A stretch of DNA of 64,000 nucleotides, taken from NCBI GenBank assembly GCA_951213105.1, contig OX578137.1:60648736-60712735 (forward strand), in the 5' to 3' direction. A program made the position numbers and the translations under genes. This DNA is from Amaurobius ferox. Taxonomy: Eukaryota; Arthropoda; Arachnida; Araneae; Amaurobiidae. Below, one piece after another: positions 45,155-57,712 of this stretch (its first letter is position 1; every line of letters begins with the position of its first letter). The notes beneath the pieces were generated by a model. The model was not told where the DNA came from. It saw only the letters and a program-made list of their open reading frames with translations, and did no database searches.

Positions 45155-46318
45155 TATAAGGAAAGTAAAAATTTAGTGCATGAAAATTTTTTATACCAGT
45201 ATACTGTAGTGAGCACTTTTAATTTAGTATTTTCATTAAGTACATGTGCTTTTGAAAAGTTACAAAATAGGTTTTATCTAAAAAAATAAGTCACAATTTT
45301 GAAACATTATACAAAAGGAATAAAAATTAAATGGAAAATAATTTAAAATTGCTTCACCTATTCAGAATCATTAATGATTTATTGTTTATTATAGGTTTTA
45401 AAATATAATATTATAAGACACAATTTAAAACTGCTTTTAATTTAAAAATAAATTAATAAATATTATACTTAGAATCCCCACAAATCATATAATAAAAAAT
45501 ATATGCATAAAAATATATATATATATATATAAACATAAATACATAAATATTATTTTTAATTCCCAGAAAAAGACATTGCTCTATCTAAACTTTCGGTTTA
45601 AATTGACTGTATAACAAACTTAAATATAAAAGGCTATTTGTACATAAAAAATTACGGAGCACATTACAAAAAAAAAAAAAAAATCAGTGGTGAGACGTCC
45701 AGTCCGATAAAGCCGAAATGGTTTAGCTTAAATAATATTTTGTAAACTGAAACTTCAGCAGGATTCAATTTGTTCATTTTGATTTTTTTTCAGACTTATT
45801 TGTTCCTATTAAATGCATTCCAAGTGCTACAAATTACTTGCTAATGATTTATAGCTAGCTATCACGTTTAGTTTTCGTCCCGATTTTACCTGGATACTTC
45901 GACTCTAGATATGCAATTTTCTCAAAATATGCAATTTTTTTATTAACTTCTTTTGCGGTATTTATATTAAACTTAACAATATATCTGACGAGATTTTACA
46001 TTCAAGTTAATTTATAAACTTGTCCGGCGGCATATAATTACGTACTCGATTATGTATATTTCCATGTATTATGTTCAAACCTCACCAATAATTAAACATC
46101 TTTAGTATCCCCAAGTTTATTTAACCTTAAATTTTTTTTTAAACAAAATAAAATGTCTCGTCCTTGTGCATCCATTTTTCACCAAGGAGTAAGTAAAGAC
46201 ACTGAGTTGCAACAATCGTGATATTTTATTTATTGCAGCTTTCCCAGCTACTGGAAAATCCAGGTTAAAAACTAAGCTATCGAAATAAGAGCCACTCGAT
46301 CCAAAACTTCGAAACATG
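45155..46318. other. End of split repeat, then unremarkable intron
   Basis: 45155-45175 is the displaced end of the ~0.95 kb repeat. The rest is AT-rich intron with short (TA)n at ~45513-45531 and a 16-base A-run at ~45668. 46090-46128 repeats the phrase found at 20567. Confidence 0.5.
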
Positions 46319-47332
46319 TAAACACTTTAGATGCCGTTTCCAAACCTAATAGATGAAAACGTAAACAATTTTTACTTGTTTTGTCGGAAATGTGGTACAC
46401 TTTATGAATATATGAAAATAATTTCAATATATTTTAATCTTTTGAAATTTCTGTTTCGAAAAGACTAAAAATGTTTTTGGTCGAGCAAGTTCTTGCTTCA
46501 CTTTGCTTATTTTCACTCGAAATATCTTCTAAGCTATAAAAGATGGATATAAACAGAAAGCGACGAAAATGTTCAACAGGAAATCCAGTTTCAAGATTAG
46601 TAATTTGTTTTTATATAATTTTTTATTGTTTTTGAGGAAAATTCATGTCAAGTTCAAGAAGATTAAAATCTTTTTAAAAATCCCTAAAATTAAAGGTGTT
46701 AGCTACAATGAAGAAACAATTTGCAGACTAATAAGTATTTATAATTAGATTTAGCATCGAGTTCTTAGTTTTTGAAATACAATGGTTTTATTTTATTATT
46801 TTAATATTTTGACATGTTACAGTTTTCTAGCGGGAGAGAAAGTTGTGACATTTAAAATGCCATGAATGTTGCAGCTCAAGGTGTTTCCTCCTTGGTGATA
46901 TATTGGCGCAAAAGCACGACATATTTTGTTTAGCGTAATGAAATTTTGAAGCGAAATGAACTTGTGATTTAAATGATGTTGAAAGATTGATGAGGTTTGA
47001 AGAGAAGAAATGGAAGTATGAAATTAAAGTACATATTTATGCATATTTATAGATTCTCCTGAATCTAAAATCTCGTCTGATATATTGCATAAGTTTAGTT
47101 TTTACGCCGCCAACCAAGTTTATAAAATAATTTGTGATTTTGACATGAAGTCTATGGTCGGTCTATCCGGCTGAAATCTGAGCGAAACCTAAAAGTGGTA
47201 GCAATGAACAATTTGCGAGTACTTTGTAGCTCTACAAGGATAGAAATTGCATTTCGGATCAGGATATTGCGAAACACAGTGGTTATAATTTCTATTTTAA
47301 TGGTTTGAACTATTTCAAAAAGGTGGTTCTCA
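46319..47332. repeat. Segmental duplication, left block (partner 58349-59365)
   Basis: Long collinear similarity, e.g. GTAAACAATTTTTACTTGTTTTGTCGGAAATGTGG, GAGAGAAAGTTGTGACATTT, GCTCAAGGTGTTTCCTC and CAAGGATAGAAATTGYATTTCGGATCAGGATATTGC. Small indels and substitutions separate the two. No open frame is conserved between copies, so it is duplicated intron rather than a gene. Confidence 0.85.
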
Positions 47333-48592
47333 TTTTTAACACATTACAACAAAGTTGAAAAGTGTTTATGACTTTGTTCATTCTGTCTGTCTGTCTGTCT
47401 GTCTGTCCGTTAGCACGATAACTGTCGTAAAAATGACTTTATCAAAATGAAATTTTAGTATGTTGTTCAAACGGTCTGTAGGACCTATGGGAATATAAAT
47501 GAATAATATCACCCAATTAGTTTTGGATTGAACCCGGGTTGAAAAAATGATATACAATGAGCCCTAAGGGACCTAATTTTTCAAACATTTTTTAAACGGA
47601 TTTAAAATTCATAAATTGCTTCGAAAATTTAAAGTAATATTCAAATTGTTCCATGTAGTTTTTTAAATAAAAATTAAAATAATAATAACACCTCTTATAT
47701 GAAGCGATCACGTGACCCACTTCAAAATGATATATGGCATCCATCTTGTCTCAAAATCGTGATTTTTAAAGTTCTTTTTAATTCATATTGAGTGTTGTAT
47801 CCGTCCTAAAACTACTTTATTTTTGCTTAAATTCTATGCATCTACATACTGAAACATCGCAATTACAATATATTTGAGTTTAAATGCTCATCCAAATTTG
47901 ATTATTTCTACAACGAAACCTATTTTTCACCTATGTAAAATGTAAACAGCAAAATATGTAGAATGAGTTGTATTACAATTGCTGTATTTCTTTAACACAA
48001 AATCATTTAGTTCATGGAGCCAGCATAGATGATATGAATGAAATATTCACTGATTTTAAAAAGAGAAGGACGATTTTTTTCGATGAAGTTTTACGCATAG
48101 AGTTTAATTACTTGTAGCTACATGGTCTTAATTTTTAAATAAAATAAATTATTGTAGTATTGTGATGAATGACATGAATGGAAAATTATTTATGAATGAA
48201 ATGTTGCTCTTATATAGAGAGAGCCAGGCGTGTTATTTTTTCTATGACGTCATTTGAATGAATTTCAGTTGTTTTCGATGAAGTTTTCAAATATAATAAA
48301 TTATCGTAGTATTATGATAATTCTAAAATTATTACGGAGGAATGTATCACATTTTAAAGAAGTTTAAAGCAGGCAATTTATATTTCAATGTCATCATTTG
48401 AAGGCAGCTCATTTTTTTTTTCGATGAAGGTTTAAGTTTTCGAATATAATAAATTAATGTAGTATTATGATAAGTTTTAAAATATTACCGAGGAATGTAT
48501 TGCTTCTTAGACATGTTTAAATAAAATTGCATTGAAGTTGGAAAGTGTTTCATAATCAATGCTTTAGGCATGATTGATCTTTCTTGTTTAAT
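47333..48592 (+). repeat. Dispersed repeat with (TGTC)n, copy 2, inserted in the duplication
   Basis: It starts at TTTTTAACACATTACAACAA and ends near CATGATTGATCTTTCTTGTT. It interrupts the duplicated segment: the partner at 59.37 kb runs straight through this point. It contains internal near-repeats (AATATAATAAATTA-TGTAGTATTATGATAA occurs about three times). About 1.26 kb, longer than the copy at 39.6 kb. Confidence 0.8.
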
Positions 48593-49668
48593 ATATTAAA
48601 ATGTTCTGTAAATGTATAAAGAGGACAATTCATCCGTATAGACGTTATTCACGAAAAACTATCTTTGACTCCATCGAAATGGAGCCACTGCCGATTTTTT
48701 GGGTGAACTTTATTCTGTTACTTTTGTCTACTATGCCCGATAATTGTCCATCTCATCGGGCATAGACCTTTGGAATTTTGGTAGTGATAATTTCATACTA
48801 TAGATATATATTATAGGAAATTAAAAGAGACACGTGAATTTCGCAATTTTTGCACTATTTCTATTATAACTCACTCCACAAATTCCAATGTATTGCACAG
48901 AAAAATTTTAAACTGCATTAGTGTTTATTTGCATTCGATAATTTTTTTATTGCATAACATTCAAATATCCCTCGCTTCATATTGAGTCTTTTGAATGCCT
49001 TGCATTTTAAAGATTTAAAGGATGTAATACTAAATACAATGATTACCAATATATTTAAATATGCCATTAAAAGTTCTAATAACATCCTTCGGCCTTCTAT
49101 AAAAAATTCGATGAATTGAAAATTCCGAAAATTATTTTCTAATAACGACAAATATGTGTTTAGAGAGAAGACAAACATTATTTAGAAAATATCTCCAACA
49201 TGTAATTGAGAATAGCCTGGACACGTATCAATTGTGTATATGGCCACGTCCACATTTGTCCACTACCATCGTTGACATTCGAATTTTTCTTGGGGAATTG
49301 AAACGATGTTTATATGCAATAAATATAAAAGAAGATGTGTGCGTTTTTAGTAGCTGATTTCATTCCAAATCACTATTTAAGAGGGTGCTAAAATGACCAA
49401 GGGAAAACACGGAAATTGAAATATATTTTCGGTATGGATTTTATATTGGCAATATATTTGCCATTTCAAATCTAAATTTCATTTTAAAACTTTTGGTTTA
49501 GCCATTCAAAAAGTCTTTAGTTAAGTTCAAAATGGATAATATTATTTTTTATCCCATTGAGTATGAGATTGGAAAAAATAATTGAACTCTTTTTTTTTCT
49601 AACCTTCCATATGCACCAGTAATATTATAAAATTATGCTCTATATAAAGTATGATTTCATTTAATCAT
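48593..49668. repeat. Segmental duplication, right block (partner 59368-60442)
   Basis: Continues the collinear match after the inserted repeat (CTGTAAATGTATAAAGAGGACAATT, TAACTCACTCCACAAATTCC, TTAGAAAATATCTCCAACATGTAATTGA, GTGTATATGGCCACGTCCACATTTGTCCA). Open frames here are not shared by the partner. Confidence 0.85.
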
Positions 49669-51875
49669 AAGATAAGGTGACTGGATTCAATGCTATCCAG
49701 AAAGCTGCGCCAAATTAGAACGCAGCAAATTCATAGATAGAAAAAAATAGCTATGCGTTGTCTAATCGGGGTGATTCTTATTGGTATGTATATATGTGCA
49801 GATTAGCAATTTTGAAGCACATTGGTGTGCTGAGAAATTGAATGGTTTTGCCGTGTGAAACAAAAAATATTTTTATAAAAAAATTGGAGAATAAGTTGAA
49901 ATATAAAATAGGCAGTAAATATTTTGAGCAACCTTATTTATTTATACGCTATAAGAGTTTTCGTTTATAAACCCTTTAAGGGCGTTCGAGATATTTTTAC
50001 GAAACATTTTCGAAATTCGATTCGATTAATGGACCTTAATAGGATCTACGTCTTCGTTTGATCCTGGTGGATCCTATATTAGATTCCTAGGATGCAATGA
50101 AGGCTTAGGTAAGGATAACTCCTCTAGCGCGACTTTGTGATGGCAGAAGGACGCATCTCAAGATACATTGTCTTCCATTAATAAGATGGGTTGGCTTTCT
50201 TGTAATGGGGTGATATTATGATATTTTTGATGGCGTATCTTAATACAGATATGAGAATGCGAATAAAAATATTTACATAGCATTGGTCTATTTGAAAAAG
50301 TTTAACATATTTCTTTCGGAATGTTGTTTTTTAAGATACGTTGCTTTGACATCACAGGGCTGCCACCTCCTGATCAAATGTGATAATGCAGGCGTGATTT
50401 TTTTAGTGTTGAAAACTCTTTAGTGTTGAAAAATGGTTCCAAGGAAAACGATTTTGGTTTAGGAGAAATTAAAAGTAAACAGAGATCACGACAGTGGATA
50501 AGAATAAGTAGAAATTTCTGAAAAATACCGCATCCTCTAGTCAACAATTGTGAAGCTTCTGAGAAAACGAAAGGTTACTGAGGAAGTTGCAGAAAATGGA
50601 TAAGATAGCCTTGAAACGAAAGCGAATGAAATGTGCTTGGATGAAGATGTCGACGCGGAAACCATTAAATACTGAAGAAGAGCCTGCAAACGATGAAAAT
50701 ATTTCTCAACTGAATCTTTTGGAAGAAGAAAAATTTGTAGTGCACCCAAGTAATTCTCTTAGTACATACAAAGCTCCTACGAATGAGGAGTCTACGAATG
50801 TGCAAATACAGAGGATTATTTGAATTTGGTACTGATGAAGATATAATGGCGGAACTGAAACAAAATATCAATTAATTTAACAGCTGTAGATGCTGTTAAA
50901 TTAATTGGAACGTAAGAGAATTTAATTTATTTGAATGTATCTGATGTATATCTGAATTTGCTAGATGGTTTGAAAAATATGTGTATGGTGGTTGCATTCT
51001 CAGCAAAGATCAATCAAACGAAAATATCCGATTATTTCTCTTGCGAATTAAAGACTAAATTTTTCTCAGTTAAAATTTAACGATCCAAATTCTGTTTTAC
51101 GTATGTGTAATATGATTATAAAGTATGTATTCTGTTTCTATGTATTAATGTGTCTTTTTTCTTGAATTTAAAAAATATTTACCAATTTTATTTTTATCAT
51201 TATACTAATGCATTTTTAGATTAATAGAAATGTAGTTAAATACATGTGTTACATTTTAGAACTGGAATTAGATTCTTACGACTTATGTTAAAATACATTC
51301 GTAATCTCTGATATAATTTAATATTTTAAATTTACGTGGTATCATTTAAAATAGTGTTGCTCTCATAATAAATAATTTCTTATATAAAAGATTGTATCAG
51401 GTTAAAACTTGTCAATAACGATAAGATGTATATAATGTTTTTTCTCGCTTCCTAGAATATAGTTATAGATAGATTTCCCAGTATATCTATGGAAATACGT
51501 TACACCTCACTGTATCCGGCCACTTAAACAGCTGCTCATGCCCTTGGGTGAGTGAAGCTGTCTGGGTATTCCACACCGCGCTGTATAATACTTGCATCTT
51601 CGTTAGAAAGAGGAAATAGCAAACGCTTGCTGTTCATTTTAGTTATGAATTAATTTCTTTTTGATATTAGTTTATTCTCGTATATTTGACTTACAAAAAA
51701 GTGTATATAAACCTAAATTTAATCTAAATAATAAACCCTATTAAATCTAAATTTGCATCTATTTTAAGAGCTGGCATATAATATAAAATTGCGATAAACT
51801 TCTTTTGGGAGTCAAATATAGTATCACGAGTTGTTCTCAGATGTCATTTTCTATGAAATGCATTTATGATATTCG
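49669..51875. other. Intron; one weak coding-like relic
   Basis: Mostly featureless. Around 50560-50910 (+) several short frames (e.g. a Lys/Arg-rich stretch after MDKIALKRKRMKCAWMKM) look like a decayed protein, perhaps transposase-derived, but I cannot name a family. Elsewhere no support for genes. Confidence 0.35.
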
Positions 51876-52392
51876 TAACCTAGGAGTGATATTGAGACCC
51901 AGGCCGTCCGACCTACCAGAAAGGTGTAAGGTAACTGTTTGGACGACAGGGAAGTGCCACCCAATTTAGACCGGAACCCAGTGGGGCAGGCATCCACAGG
52001 GACCGAACCCTCCTTCCCCTACCACCAACCTCTCGGAAGGATTTACGGACTCACATGTTTAACGTGATCGTACTCCGCATGAACACGGCGGCAGTTGTGA
52101 CAGCGTGAAAATCTAGCGCGCAAACCAGCGGACTACCGCGCCCGAAATCTGCCAACAACCAAAGCTATCGCCAAGGCAATCTGCCAACAGCCAAGGTTTC
52201 GGTGATCTAACGAGAACCGGAGTTTTCACCACTGTAGGGCCGTTGGCTCGTGACTTATCAGTGATGTTGTTGTTGCGAGCCAGACCGTCCGACCTACCAG
52301 AAAAGTAACCTAGGAGTGTGGAATAGCCAGACCGTCCGACACGTCCTAGGGCTAGAGTAGCTGTTTAGACGGCCGGATAACCTAGGAGTGTG
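51876..52392 (-). mobile_element. Composite SINE insertion with three target-site copies
   Basis: TAACCTAGGAGTG occurs at 51876-51888, 52306-52318 and 52378-52390. Between the first two lies a reverse-oriented SINE (tail side TGAGACCCAGGCCGTCCGAC, body, tRNA-like head near 52105-52145) plus further non-SINE sequence ending in another GCCAGACCGTCCGACCTACC piece. Between the second and third lies a 60-bp piece containing AGCCAGACCGTCCGACACGT. Confidence 0.75.
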
Positions 52393-52592
52393 TAGCAAAA
52401 CTATTCTTGAAATTCAGGTATCCTTCTCAGGTAAAAAAATGAATCTGTTCTCAAATCTTTTTCGCTAATCCGAAGATTTACTGTACAAGTTACTCAGTAG
52501 ACGCCTAAAAAACTTGAACGAACTTTAATCTTTAGTGAAAATATATTATAAATGTAAAAACAAAAAATATATTATGAATGAAAAAATCATAC
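52393..52592. other. Intron beside exon B
   Basis: Short stretch matching the sequence beside exons A and C (CTCAAATCTT...TTTACTGT...AAACTTTAATCTTTA), part of the duplicated unit. Confidence 0.6.
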
Positions 52593-53738
52593 CTTCTCTG
52601 TCTGTTTTGCCGTTATTCGTTTCTGACGATGGAGATATTTTGTCAATTGAATCACTGCTGGTACTATCTTCATTACTTGCAATGGTAGTTTCTGCATTCT
52701 CGGTTGAAGGAGTTGAGTACAAATTAGGCTGGTCTGAGGAACATGAAGTGATTTCTCCAGCAGTTGTGGATGGAGTACTCATTTTGGATGATTCGTCTGC
52801 ATCTAAATTGGCCACTGCATGAGTTGGGGATGGTCGATTTTCTTCCACACATTCTGTTGTTTTTATGGTGCTGCCATTCTCAGTTACAGAGGATATTGAA
52901 TCTTGTTTAGCAGTAGTTTCTTCATTATCTGATATTGTACTTGAGGGAATTATTTCAGATTTAGTATTTGTTTGCTCTGTGGATGATATTTGATTATTAT
53001 AATTTGAGTCTGTAAATTTTGTTGATAAATAAGTGGGAATAAATTTATTTCCAGAATCTTCTGAATCATTTATATCCTTATTATCAGTTGAAGGCGTAGT
53101 ACATTGTGTAAGAGCAGCTGCTTCTAAAGTTACATCCGAATTTTCAGTGGAAATAGAGTCTTGTTGCGAAAGAGAGGTCGTTTCTAAATTAGATGTTGAT
53201 GTTTCACAGGAATCGGTACTAACGCCATTTTGTGAGATATAAGTTGTTTCTGTTGCTTGGTTAGAATTTTCTGAAGTACTGTTAGTGCTAGATCTAAGTT
53301 TTTGTTTTGATGCATTCTTCTTATTTTTCTTTTTCCCAGTTTTCTTTTTAGATGATGGTTTCTTTTTCTTAGAATTCGAGGTTTTAACAGTAGTACTAGC
53401 GGCAACTGTAGTACCCGTAACTTCACTTTTAAGATCTTCTATTGAAGTAGTCGCTACTGTTTGGGAAACTGTCGATTCAGCGTTTGAACTTGTTGATATG
53501 TTTTCCAGTGTAGGAGATGGAGATTCCTTTGTTTCAATTTCTGCTGTATTTGTGTCATCAGTCTTTACTGTCGCTCTTGTCATTTCATCGGTAGAAGATT
53601 CTGCACAAGATGTTGTATCTGCATTTGGTTCTGTAGGTTCAGTTAAAATTTTTAAAAATTTTCCTGCTTCCATGGTATATCCATTTTCTGTAGCTACAGT
53701 TAAATTTCTTGCCGAATTTGCTGCTTTCGTGGTAAATC
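52593..53738 (-). CDS. Long Thr/Ser-rich mucin-like exon B
   Basis: A 1146-bp minus-strand exon with a proper acceptor (TTTTCCGACCAG before 53738) and donor (GAAG|GTATGA), phase 1-1, 381 whole codons. It opens FTTKAANSARNLTVATENGY, keeping the NLT sequon, and then parallels exon A closely: Thr/Ser/acidic blocks, the basic patch KKKKPSSKKKTGKKKNKKN, and 'STDNKDINDS', 'FIPTYLSTK', 'TKSEIIPSSTISDNEETT'. It differs by an extra ~25 residues near the N-terminus (MEAGKFLKILTEPTEPNADT) and many conservative changes. Best-formed of the three long exons; predicted extracellular mucin-like segment. Confidence 0.83.
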
Positions 53739-54205
53739 CTGGTCGGAAAATATAATCCAAACTTTTAGTATTTTGAGAAGCATTTAAAACAGAGTAATGT
53801 AGTAATACATTTATTTGCAAAAATATAGAATGAGTAGATAAAACAATGAAAAAATCTCATAAAGTTATATTATTTCTTCACGTCTTATCATATATAAGGA
53901 TTAATCTTTGTGTCACAGATGCCAGCGTGTTTACTTGTATCATATGCGCGCCTTTCTACAGATAGGAAATCGGAAACCATTTGAATATTGTGATGGGAAA
54001 TAAATTGTGAATTAAAATATGATACATGTGCCTGTCCCTTCCGATCACTATTTGATCCTCATAAATATTTTTTTTATAATTTGTACACAATCTTTACACA
54101 AATTGACATAGAAATATTTTCTATAAGTTGACATTTCTAAAAATTAATATTTTAAGAAGTTGAAAAAACAATACAAAACACACCAATCACTAAGATATTT
54201 AAATG

Positions 54206-54262
54206 TTGTTGTTGTTGTTGAGACCCAGACCATCCGACCTACCAGAAAGGTGTAAGGTAAGT
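54206..54262 (-). mobile_element. 5'-truncated SINE tail
   Basis: Reverse-oriented last ~55 bp of the abundant SINE, ending in (CAA)n after GGTCTGGGTCTCAA, flanked by AGATATTTAAATG (54193-54205) and AGATACTTAAATG (54263-54275). Truncation at the 5' side with a target duplication is the hallmark of target-primed reverse transcription. Confidence 0.8.
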
Positions 54263-54854
54263 AGATACTTAAATGTGTAACTCAGGATTTAAAAATAACA
54301 TATGTGACATTATTTTTAATTTTGCAGAATTTTTTTATTTTAGAAAATATTTTTTATATTTAGAAAATATATTGCTGAGGATAATAAAATAAAAAAAATA
54401 AATATAAATTCTATTTGTAAGCTAGATATTTAATTGGAAGAGTTAAAATTGAACAAATTAGTAGATCACATGTCAGCAAAAAATGGGTTGCGACTCATAA
54501 GAAATGCAATTCGCTAAAGCGGGTTGTAGAAATTTTCACATTCTCAATAAAACAATACGCATATATTTATTTTTATTAATTTCTGATTGTTTTAAGAAAA
54601 CAAACTGATCCGCGAATTTTTACCGTTAGCGCTTACAGCACAGATTAAACATGCACTTAAAATATTTTGTATTAATCATGCATCTATCGCTTTTGGTAAA
54701 TGATAATTAGATCATTCACCAAAATAATTTCATGATAATTTGATCCCCCACGCATGAATAAATGTTAGAGTTGCAAGCGTAGCACTTTAAAAAGTGAATT
54801 TGAAGGACTCGGTCACATAATTTTTGTCTGCATGGGAAACATCAATATCAATTC

Positions 54855-54935
54855 CTGGGAGAGCTACCGAATTTCTTGGGAGAGCAAACGGATTTCTTGG
54901 GAGAGCTATCAGATTTCCTGGACGACATATCGGAT
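54855..54935. repeat. 21-bp minisatellite
   Basis: Four units of ATTTCTTGGGAGAGCTANCNG type; they give an apparent LPRN-x-(I/F/V)-A peptide repeat on the minus strand with no splice or start context. Confidence 0.75.
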
Positions 54936-57469
54936 TTATACTATAATTCAACCCAGTTTTTTTTTTGGCTTTTTTATACAGCAAAGATCGTCATGCTCCC
55001 CAAAGTGTTAAGAGTAATTTGATGGCCGATAAATGCATAATTAGATAAAAAATGACACGTGAAAAAATATATTCCTTCGGATCAGCTGTCCCCAAACTTT
55101 TCGACGCTAGGACCACATAAAAGTTTTTACACATTTAGAGGACTCAAACAACTTTTTAAGAGCAATATCTGAATCTGCTCATAGAATAAAGTGCAAGAAA
55201 TAGCAAATTGAACACTAAAATAAATACAAATTTTTACAGTAAAACTTATAATAAAAATATAAATTGTTTTTGAACAACACTAATGGGAAGCATGGGCCTG
55301 ATGCTCCTTTGCTCGAATATTTTGCCGAGTCTCAAAATGTGCGGTCTCAGTCATTAAAATTGTTCATCAGTAAAGTGTTTATCGGTAAGTGCTGACCTAT
55401 ACACTGGTTTTAAAAATATAATTTTTGAAATAAAATTTACGTAAATATGTCGTACCGAAACTCGATGCAAATTTTTTAGCTTGAAGAAATTTGATTTTTG
55501 GAAGATCTTTATTAAAATACGTTAAAAATCTACTCTCTCCCACACGTCACGGATGGCCGTGTTTGAGGCTAGTGTGTGGGTAAGAAAGTAAAAGGCAAAA
55601 ATTAAATATTCTGCAGTTGCTTCACCGTAGTAATACTGTAGTTATTCAACTTTTAAATTCCCGATAAAACAGCATATTTCTTATGGAAAGGGTGAAAACA
55701 GCGTAGAACATGTAAAATGAGGTGCTTTTAAATTGTAATAAATTCTATATTAATTGCATTACATATCCGTTTTTTATCTTAATCATGAAGAGGGTTGAAT
55801 TGTAGCAGCTCGCGGGCCAAATTTGCCCCGTTGGCTATAATCTGAGGACCACTGCTTTAGAAAAAAATTTTAGGAAGACGGTCAAAGTTTTACGAATGAA
55901 TACAATAATACACAATATCTTGCAAGAAAAAACTCAATCAGCAAAATTTCTCTATATATTAAAAAAGAAGTAACTGGCGCCGCCGCATCATCTGTTTGAC
56001 GAATTTCTCGGTTTCCGAGCTTCTCTCCTTCGTACCGCAAAAATTTTAGAATATAAAAATATGAAATTGGTACATTTATAAAGAAAGCTTTAGGAAATAC
56101 GATGAAATAAATTGTTTTTTTGTATATTTTTTTATATATTTTTTATCTATATATATATATTTTTTATATATTTTATATATTTTTTTATATTCTTGTTTAA
56201 GAAATATTTAATGTCAAAGTCAAAGACAAAATATTTGAGCTTCGAGTTCGCGTTATGAATATAGACTAACAATAGCAAATCCAAACATTTTTGTAGGCAG
56301 GTACCTACATAGTTGAAGTTTTGCAAGATGGAGTCCTTTTTTAATTTCGATGTAGTTTACGAGATATTTTAACTTTTATGCACTTCTAAAGTGAAAATTT
56401 TTCTGTCAAATCGGCAGGTCAAGCGAATTCTCTATCTCGCACAGCAAAAACTATAGCATACAAAAATAGGAAATTTGGTACGTTTATAGAGATATAATAG
56501 GACAACACGATGAAATAAACCATTTATCTTTTTAAACTATTGTTTGGCTTGAAATTGCTTGCGAATCTAGCTCTGGATCAAGGATCAAGGAATTCAGTTT
56601 TTCCCTAGGCTGGGAAATATCCCTGCTTTTACCTTCTGCAGAAAATATGTGGGGATAGAAAAAGGGAATTTTTGAAAGTAGAATTTTTTGAAGATACGAG
56701 TGTGAAGAATCGGAAGCGAGCACACGAGTAGGAGAAACATTTTCCCAAAAGGGGTCGTGAGCTTAGTGCCCCTAGTGTACTAAAAAAACAATGGAAAAAA
56801 TAAAAACCGGAGCCAAAATAAAATAATACAAATTATCAATTCTAAACAATAAATACTAAAATTCCAAGCTTGGCTGATATTTAACATAATATAGAGCAGA
56901 ATTTTTTCCCATATAGTTTTGCATTGAAGAATAGAAATAAGAAGATATATGCTAAAAATTTCAGCCTTACTAAAAAACCTTATTAAACGAGTTTCCAATA
57001 GAAAAGTTAATTTCAAGTTTACTACTAATATTAACCAATAAATCAAGTCATGAAATATTCTAATTTTATAGTTCTACTGATGCACATTTGTACTATAGAA
57101 TTTTTTGGAAATCCATTACCAATTACAAAAATAATCTATAGTAAATCTAATGACCTAATAAAACTTTAATTAGAAAGGACATATACATAGTTATACAAAA
57201 TGTCAACAAAAATGTTATTATAACTAATACAAGTGAACTCAACCGCTACATTGAAGTTGTTTAATCCTTAATAACTCTATTTGAAATTATGATCATTATT
57301 TTTTTAAGAGATGAAGAAAAATAACAATCATAAGTCTAGTCTCTAATACATATTAGCAAATTAGAATTGATCTAAGAATGTGTTGAAGGGAACAGTCTCT
57401 ATTTTTATGAATTTTACTGAATAATGCTATAATTTATGAATTTTAGTGAACTTTATTTAATTTTAGCGA

Positions 57470-57712
57470 CTATTTTCTTCTTATATTGTTTTTCTTTTTC
57501 TCGATTTTTTTAGCAGTATTGTCTTTTCGAATGCCAGATGTCTTGTATCCAGTTGTAAGAGAGTTATCTTCAGGCTTGCGAGTTGTACTATCATTGATGA
57601 TTAAAGATGTTTCATTTGCAGGATAGTTAGAACTTTCTGCTTTATTTTGAGGGGATTGAGGATTGGATATATTTTGGGTATTAGTGGGTTGTACATACGG
57701 ATTACCAAACAC
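57470..57712 (-). other. Isolated Asn/Ser/Lys-rich open frame
   Basis: Eighty codons, from FGNPYVQPTNTQNISNPQSP to the basic end KKIEKKKNNIRRK and a stop. The polar composition with a basic tail recalls the 35.4 kb exon. Only a weak AG upstream (AACAAAGAG, phase 1) and no donor is seen, so it would have to be a terminal exon. It could be a real alternative last exon, a relic, or chance. Confidence 0.3.

Noticed and set aside
48918..49357. Short frames on both strands within the segmental duplication
   Set aside because: The partner segment (59.6-60.1 kb) does not keep these frames.
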